A stretch of 39,161 bases of DNA from contig VGHN01000004.1 in the NCBI GenBank assembly GCA_016868255.1, positions 1-39,161 on the forward strand, given 5' to 3'. Shown piece by piece: positions 35,500-39,161 of this stretch. The translations under genes were made by a program, and so were the position numbers. Positions within the stretch are counted from its first letter, which is position 1. Every line of letters begins with the position of its first letter. The DNA is from Betaproteobacteria bacterium. Its GTDB lineage: Bacteria > Pseudomonadota > Gammaproteobacteria > Burkholderiales > Burkholderiaceae_A. Under the pieces are notes generated by a model, which was not told where the DNA came from, did no database searches, and saw nothing but the letters and a program-made list of their open reading frames with translations.

Positions 35500-36660
35500 T
35501 TAGCGGCGGTCTTTCATGGGAACGAACTTCTGGTCATCGGGGCCGATGTAGTTGGCGCTGGGGCGAATAATCTTTCCGTCCTCGCGCTGCTCGATGATGT
35601 GGGCGCTCCACCCTGAAGTGCGTGAGATCACGAAGAGTGGCGTGAACATGGCTGTGGGCACTCCCATCATGTGGTAGCTCACCGCACTGAACCAGTCAAG
35701 GTTGGGGAACATCTTCTTGATATCCCACATCACCGATTCCAGGCGCTCGGCAATCTCAAACATCTTCATGTCTTTTGCCTGGGCCGACAGCCCACGCGCC
35801 ACTTCCTTGATTACTTTGTTGCGAGGGTCGCTCACGGTGTAGACGGGGTGGCCAAATCCGATGACGACCTCTTTGTTTTCTATGCGGCGGCGAATGTCGG
35901 CCTCGGCCTCATCGGGGTCCTTGTAGCGCTTCTGAACCTCGAAGGCCATCTCGTTGGCACCGCCATGCTTGGGGCCACGCAGGGCACCAATGGCCCCCGC
36001 GATGGCGGAGTAGAAGTCGGAGCCAGTGCCAGCAATGACACGTGCCGTGAAGGTGGAGGCATTGAACTCATGCTCGGCGTAGAGGTTGAGCGAGACATGC
36101 ATGGCCTTGACCCACTCTTCCGGCGGGGTGCGGCCGTGGAGGAGGTGAAGAAAATGTCCGCCAATGGAGTCGTCATCGGTCTCGACATCGATCATGCGGC
36201 CGTTGTGGCTGTAGTGGTACCAATAGAGCAGCATGCTGCCGAGGCTGGCCATGAGGCCGTCTGCGATGTCGCGGGCCCCTGGGGCGCTGTGGTCGTCCTT
36301 CTCGGGAACGGCGCAGCCCAGTGCAGACACAGCGGTGCGCATCACGTCCATGGGATGCGAGGAGGCGGGGAGCGACTCGAGTGCTGCCATGACCGAGGCC
36401 GGAATGCCACGCAGGGCATGGAGCTTCTTCTTGTAGCCGGAGAGTTCAGCCGCTGTGGGCAGATGCCCATGAACGAGCAGGTAGGCCACTTCCTCGAACT
36501 CACAGGCCGCGGCCAGGTCGAGAATGTCGTAGCCGCGATAGGCCAAGTCGTTGCCCGTGCGGCCCACGTTGCAGAGGGCGGTGTTTCCGGCGGTGACCCC
36601 CGAGAGGGCCACAGACTTCTTGGCCTTGGGTGCGTTGGGCATTTCAGCAACGTTCGACAT
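35500..36660 (-). CDS. prpC: 2-methylcitrate synthase
   Basis: Condenses propionyl-CoA with oxaloacetate to 2-methylcitrate. The 386-residue type II-like citrate-synthase fold has a small-domain motif [15 protein letters not shown] and the catalytic region [14 protein letters not shown]. The typical PrpC N-terminus is [34 protein letters not shown] start it at the ATG at 36660, preceded by AAAGGA. The frame is open to 36783, but that extension runs inside prpB and has a non-protein-like composition. Seven bases separate it from prpB. Confidence 0.95.
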   Translation of the reverse strand: MSNVAEMPNAPKAKKSVALSGVTAGNTALCNVGRTGNDLAYRGYDILDLAAACEFEEVAYLLVHGHLPTAAELSGYKKKLHALRGIPASVMAALESLPASSHPMDVMRTAVSALGCAVPEKDDHSAPGARDIADGLMASLGSMLLYWYHYSHNGRMIDVETDDDSIGGHFLHLLHGRTPPEEWVKAMHVSLNLYAEHEFNASTFTARVIAGTGSDFYSAIAGAIGALRGPKHGGANEMAFEVQKRYKDPDEAEADIRRRIENKEVVIGFGHPVYTVSDPRNKVIKEVARGLSAQAKDMKMFEIAERLESVMWDIKKMFPNLDWFSAVSYHMMGVPTAMFTPLFVISRTSGWSAHIIEQREDGKIIRPSANYIGPDDQKFVPMKDRR

Positions 36661-36667
36661 ATGCAAC

Positions 36668-37558
36668 TTATCCTTTCTGGTTGAACAGGGCGTCGAGTTT
36701 ATTCTCGTAGTCCCAGTAGCCAATGGCGTCGTAGAGTTCTTGGCGGGTCTGCATGAGCGAGACGACATTCTTCTGGGTGCCATCGCGACGCACGGCCTCG
36801 TAGACCGATTGGGCGGCCTTATTCATGGCACGGAAGGCCGAGAGCGGATAGAGAACAATGGAGACATCGGCCCCACGAAGCTCCTCGACGGTATAGAGGG
36901 GTGTGGAGCCAAACTCCGTGATGTTGGCAAGCACCGGCACCTTCACCGCAGCAGCAAACTGCTTGTACATAGCGAGCTCGGTCATGGCCTCGGGAAAGAT
37001 GGCGGTGGCGCCGGCCTCGACACAGGCGCAGGCCCGGTCAATGGCCGACTGAAGCCCTTCCACGGCAAGCGCATCGGTGCGGGCCATGATCATGAAGTCG
37101 GGGTCGCTGCGTGCATCGACAGCGGCCTTGACGCGATCGACCATCTCGTCGAGGCCCACAATGGCCTTGTTCGGCCGGTGGCCACAACGCTTGGCGCCCA
37201 CCTGGTCTTCGATGTGCATGCCGGCCGCCCCGAACTTAATCAGTGAGCGAGTGGTGCGCGCAATATTGAAGGCCGAGGAGCCAAAGCCTGTGTCGACATC
37301 GACCAGAAGAGGGGTCTCGCAGATATCTGTGATGCGACGAACATCGGTGAGGACATCATCGAGGCCGCTGATCCCGAGGTCTGGCAGGCCCAGTGAGCCG
37401 GCGGCCACACCACCACCCGAGAGGTAAATGGCCTTAAAGCCCGCCCGCTGGGCGAGCAGCGCATGGTTGGCATTAATGGCACCAATAATTTGGAGCGGCT
37501 TCTCCTCGGCCAAGGCCTTCTGAAGCCGTGTGCCGGCCGATGAGGCAGGTGTTGGCAT
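36668..37558 (-). CDS. prpB: 2-methylisocitrate lyase
   Basis: Cleaves 2-methylisocitrate to pyruvate and succinate, the last step of the cycle. The 296-residue TIM-barrel enzyme has the catalytic loop [13 protein letters not shown] (C125), the metal region [12 protein letters not shown] and IEDQVG. A strong GGGGGAA ribosome site lies before the ATG. It is the first structural gene of the run prpB-prpC-acnD-prpF-prpE. The 81-base gap to the upstream LysR gene must hold the promoter, if the operon has one of its own. Confidence 0.96.
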   Translation of the reverse strand: MPTPASSAGTRLQKALAEEKPLQIIGAINANHALLAQRAGFKAIYLSGGGVAAGSLGLPDLGISGLDDVLTDVRRITDICETPLLVDVDTGFGSSAFNIARTTRSLIKFGAAGMHIEDQVGAKRCGHRPNKAIVGLDEMVDRVKAAVDARSDPDFMIMARTDALAVEGLQSAIDRACACVEAGATAIFPEAMTELAMYKQFAAAVKVPVLANITEFGSTPLYTVEELRGADVSIVLYPLSAFRAMNKAAQSVYEAVRRDGTQKNVVSLMQTRQELYDAIGYWDYENKLDALFNQKG

Positions 37559-37639
37559 GACATTCCCCCGTGTGGGCGGCTCCGGATGATGGCCGCTATT
37601 GAAGTCACTCTACTGCCGGCTGCCTGGGCTGTGAATTCT

Positions 37640-38557
37640 TTATTTTCGACCAAGCCTTCGCGTATGACGAAGGCTTAGGAAGTCGAAGAGGTCGGCCGCC
37701 GCGGCCACTCGATGGCCCAGGCGGGGTCGACAGACCGAGATGGTGCGCCGGGTCTCCACCTCGGGGAGGGCGAGGATTCGCAGACGCAGGAGTTTGGAGA
37801 AGCGCTCGGCCACGCGACGGGGCAGGGCGGTGATTCCCAGCCCGGCCGCCACCAACTGGGCCAGGGCATCAAAGCCCTTGGCTCGCACGCGAACACGAAG
37901 CACGGTGCCGCGGCTGCGGGCCAGGTCACCGAGCCACTCCGCAATGGCCCCACCCTCTTGGAGAATGATGAGGTCTTGCGAGAAGAAGTCATCCATCCCA
38001 ATGGACTTCGTTTTGAGCCAGCGGCCCTTGGCAGGAACGATGGCCACGACCTCATCCATGTAATAGGGGTTGGCCAGAAGCTCCTCGCGAAAATGGGCCG
38101 AGGTGAGAATGCCAATGTCGGCCTGGCCATCGGCCACCAGGCTCTGGATGTCCCGGCTGGTCTGCTCGGAGAGGTCGATGCGAACCCTCGGGTGGTCCTT
38201 GAGAAAGCTGGTGAGATCTTGGGGCAGCACCGCCGCAATCGAGCTCATATTGGCCACCACGCGAATATGACCAGTGACACCCTGCAGAAGGTCCTCGATC
38301 TCGAGGCCCATCTGACTGAGGTCTTGTTCGATGGAGCGAGCACGCATGGCCACCAGCTGTCCCGCCTCGGTTAAGCGGGCACCGCGTGCATGGCGCTCCA
38401 GTAGGGCCACACCGAGGCGCTCTTCGAGTTCTTTGAGCCTTGCGCTGGCAGCGGCCAGTGCCAGGTTGGACTGTTGGGCCGCCTGGGTGATGGAGCCTGT
38501 CTGGCCCACCGCCAAAAGAAGCCGCAGGCTGAGGAAGTCAATTCGAAGGTTGTTCAC
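37640..38557 (-). CDS. LysR-family transcriptional regulator
   Basis: A 305-residue LysR regulator with an N-terminal winged helix (about 5-62: LRLLLAVGQTGSITQAAQQ, ALAAASARLKELEERLGVALLERHARG) and a two-lobed effector domain. The start is the GTG at 38557, which gives the standard length. The frame is open to 38920, but the extra 121 residues lie over the DUF1841 gene and are not LysR-like. It is upstream of prpB in the same direction, so it is the obvious candidate controller of the methylcitrate operon, perhaps with 2-methylcitrate as coinducer (inference). Many betaproteobacteria use other regulator types for prp. The last codons form an inverted repeat. Confidence 0.9.
   Translation of the reverse strand: MNNLRIDFLSLRLLLAVGQTGSITQAAQQSNLALAAASARLKELEERLGVALLERHARGARLTEAGQLVAMRARSIEQDLSQMGLEIEDLLQGVTGHIRVVANMSSIAAVLPQDLTSFLKDHPRVRIDLSEQTSRDIQSLVADGQADIGILTSAHFREELLANPYYMDEVVAIVPAKGRWLKTKSIGMDDFFSQDLIILQEGGAIAEWLGDLARSRGTVLRVRVRAKGFDALAQLVAAGLGITALPRRVAERFSKLLRLRILALPEVETRRTISVCRPRLGHRVAAAADLFDFLSLRHTRRLGRK
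37652..37676. repeat. Inverted repeat in the 3' end of the LysR gene
   Basis: AAGCCTTCG (37652-37660) and CGAAGGCTT (37668-37676) are perfect 9-base arms around a 7-base loop, ending 10 bases before the regulator's stop codon. No T-run follows on either strand. It could be a stabilising or partial terminating hairpin between the regulator and prpB, or a binding site. Confidence 0.65.
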
Positions 38558-38582
38558 GTTGGAAGCCGGTCTTCTTGCGTGG

Positions 38583-39023
38583 TCAGTCGAGCGCCGAGGC
38601 CCGGCGCAAGAGGCAGTCGAGATAGGCCTGCGTGTCGGGTGTGGAATGGCTTCTCTGTGCGGTGTGCAGGACCTCACCGAGGCACTCCATGGCGGCGTGC
38701 ATGGCCTCGTGTCGATCGTCGAGGCGCTGTGAGAGGCGCTGCAGGGCGGCCCGTATTCCGGGTGGCTGATCGATGGACTCCTGTTCGGAGAGCGAGAGAT
38801 GCATGGACAGATGCAAGAAGGGGTTGGTCTGGCCCAACTCGACACTGAAGTCGGCGGCTCGAGCGACATCGGGCGACTCGAGCAGGCCGTGGTATTCGGG
38901 ATGCAGGCCGATCCACTCAATAGCGATGGACTCGAGCGGCGTCAGGGGTTCGGGCGCACGGGCCTTGCGCCAGGCCTCAATGAAGAAGCCGCGGACCTCG
39001 TCTCGAGTGGGTTCAAAGAGCAT
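38583..39023 (-). CDS. DUF1841 family protein
   Basis: A 146-residue protein of unknown function with the DUF1841 pattern: [16 protein letters not shown] at the start, then [36 protein letters not shown] and [12 protein letters not shown], which includes several conserved His residues that might bind a metal. The ATG at 39023 is the family start; an upstream in-frame ATG at 39101 lies inside nth. It overlaps the nth 3' end by 11 bases. The nth-DUF1841 pairing is common in betaproteobacteria, but no role is established. Confidence 0.88.
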   Translation of the reverse strand: MLFEPTRDEVRGFFIEAWRKARAPEPLTPLESIAIEWIGLHPEYHGLLESPDVARAADFSVELGQTNPFLHLSMHLSLSEQESIDQPPGIRAALQRLSQRLDDRHEAMHAAMECLGEVLHTAQRSHSTPDTQAYLDCLLRRASALD

Positions 39024-39161
39024 GGGGCGTCTTGCCTTTAAATTCGCAGAGATCGGCAATGATGCACCGGCCGCACTCGGGTGAACGCGCCTTGCATACA
39101 TAACGACCGTGAAGGATCAACCAATGGTGGGCATTGCGCCGGTAGCCTGCAGGCGTCGAGC
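39013..39161 (-). CDS. nth: Endonuclease III, C-terminal part (runs off the window)
   Basis: The 3' end of a DNA glycosylase/AP lyase for oxidised pyrimidines. The visible end reads [18 protein letters not shown] and then the [4Fe-4S] motif C-x6-C-x2-C-x5-C ([17 protein letters not shown]), diagnostic of Nth, followed by a short tail and TGA at 39013-39015. The 5' part lies outside the window. The stop overlaps the DUF1841 start region by 11 bases. Confidence 0.93.
   Translation of the reverse strand, partial: STPAGYRRNAHHWLILHGRYVCKARSPECGRCIIADLCEFKGKTPHAL

Noticed and set aside
36661-36783. N-terminal extension of prpC by 41 codons
   Set aside because: It lies inside the prpB coding region, and a good ribosome site precedes the ATG at 36660.
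38557-38920. N-terminal extension of the LysR gene by 121 codons
   Set aside because: The extension lies over the DUF1841 gene and is Pro/Ser/Arg-rich without LysR features; the GTG at 38557 gives the standard length.
1-39161. CRISPR arrays, insertion sequences, prophage or tRNA genes
   Set aside because: No spaced direct repeats, transposase-like frames, phage proteins or cloverleaf-forming sequences were recognised; almost all DNA is taken by metabolic or housekeeping genes.

Overview
The window looks like the chromosome of a GC-rich betaproteobacterium, most likely of the order Burkholderiales. The signs are the ZapA/TIGR02449 pair, nth followed by a DUF1841 gene, an AcnD/PrpF-type methylcitrate operon, a Bug-type (TctC) binding protein with TctBA, and a fused NuoE-NuoF formate dehydrogenase beta subunit. 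No transposases, phage genes, tRNAs, rRNAs or CRISPR arrays were seen. Genes are tightly packed and no gap exceeds about 185 bases.

Layout. (1) 1-2420: an 11-bp tandem repeat at the left edge, then dsbD (-). (2) 2421-6519 (+): a tight run of TIGR02449 coiled-coil gene, zapA, a formyl-CoA transferase paralogue, a small membrane protein and a P-loop (zeta-toxin/kinase-like) protein. (3) 6596-13965 (+): tctC-tctB-tctA, a cytidylate-kinase-like/BON protein, a fumarylacetoacetate-hydrolase-fold enzyme, a PanE-family reductase and pyruvate kinase. (4) 13987-14610 (-): a cysteine-free Crp/Fnr regulator, divergent from (5) 14794-17843 (+): oxc and frc. (6) 17935-22496 (+): a two-subunit NAD-dependent molybdenum/tungsten formate dehydrogenase. 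(7) 22556-27837 (+): grpE, dnaK, dnaJ and a K+/H+ antiporter gene. (8) 27894-29744: a PQQ-type sugar dehydrogenase (-) and a thiol dioxygenase (+). (9) 29698-38557 (-): the propionate methylcitrate set prpE, prpF, acnD, prpC, prpB, preceded by a LysR regulator. (10) 38583-39161 (-): a DUF1841 gene and the 3' end of nth.

The main biological unit is a proposed integrated oxalate locus at about 6.5-22.5 kb. The TctCBA transporter would bring in oxalate or a related acid. Frc makes oxalyl-CoA, and Oxc decarboxylates it to formyl-CoA. Frc then releases formate while activating the next oxalate, and the FDH oxidises formate to CO2 and NADH. The PanE homologue may act as an oxalyl-CoA reductase giving glyoxylate for carbon assimilation, with pyruvate kinase at the end of a glycerate route. 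Two perfect palindromes of the same type, TTGAC-N4-GTCAA, lie in front of oxc-frc and in front of tctC. The regulator between the two operons carries an FNR-like E-T-L-S-R recognition helix, which suggests one regulon. An attenuator-like pair of interchangeable hairpins separates frc from the FDH genes.

The chaperone genes have two sequence-perfect or near-perfect sigma-32 promoters. In each the -35 element contains the stop codon of the preceding gene.
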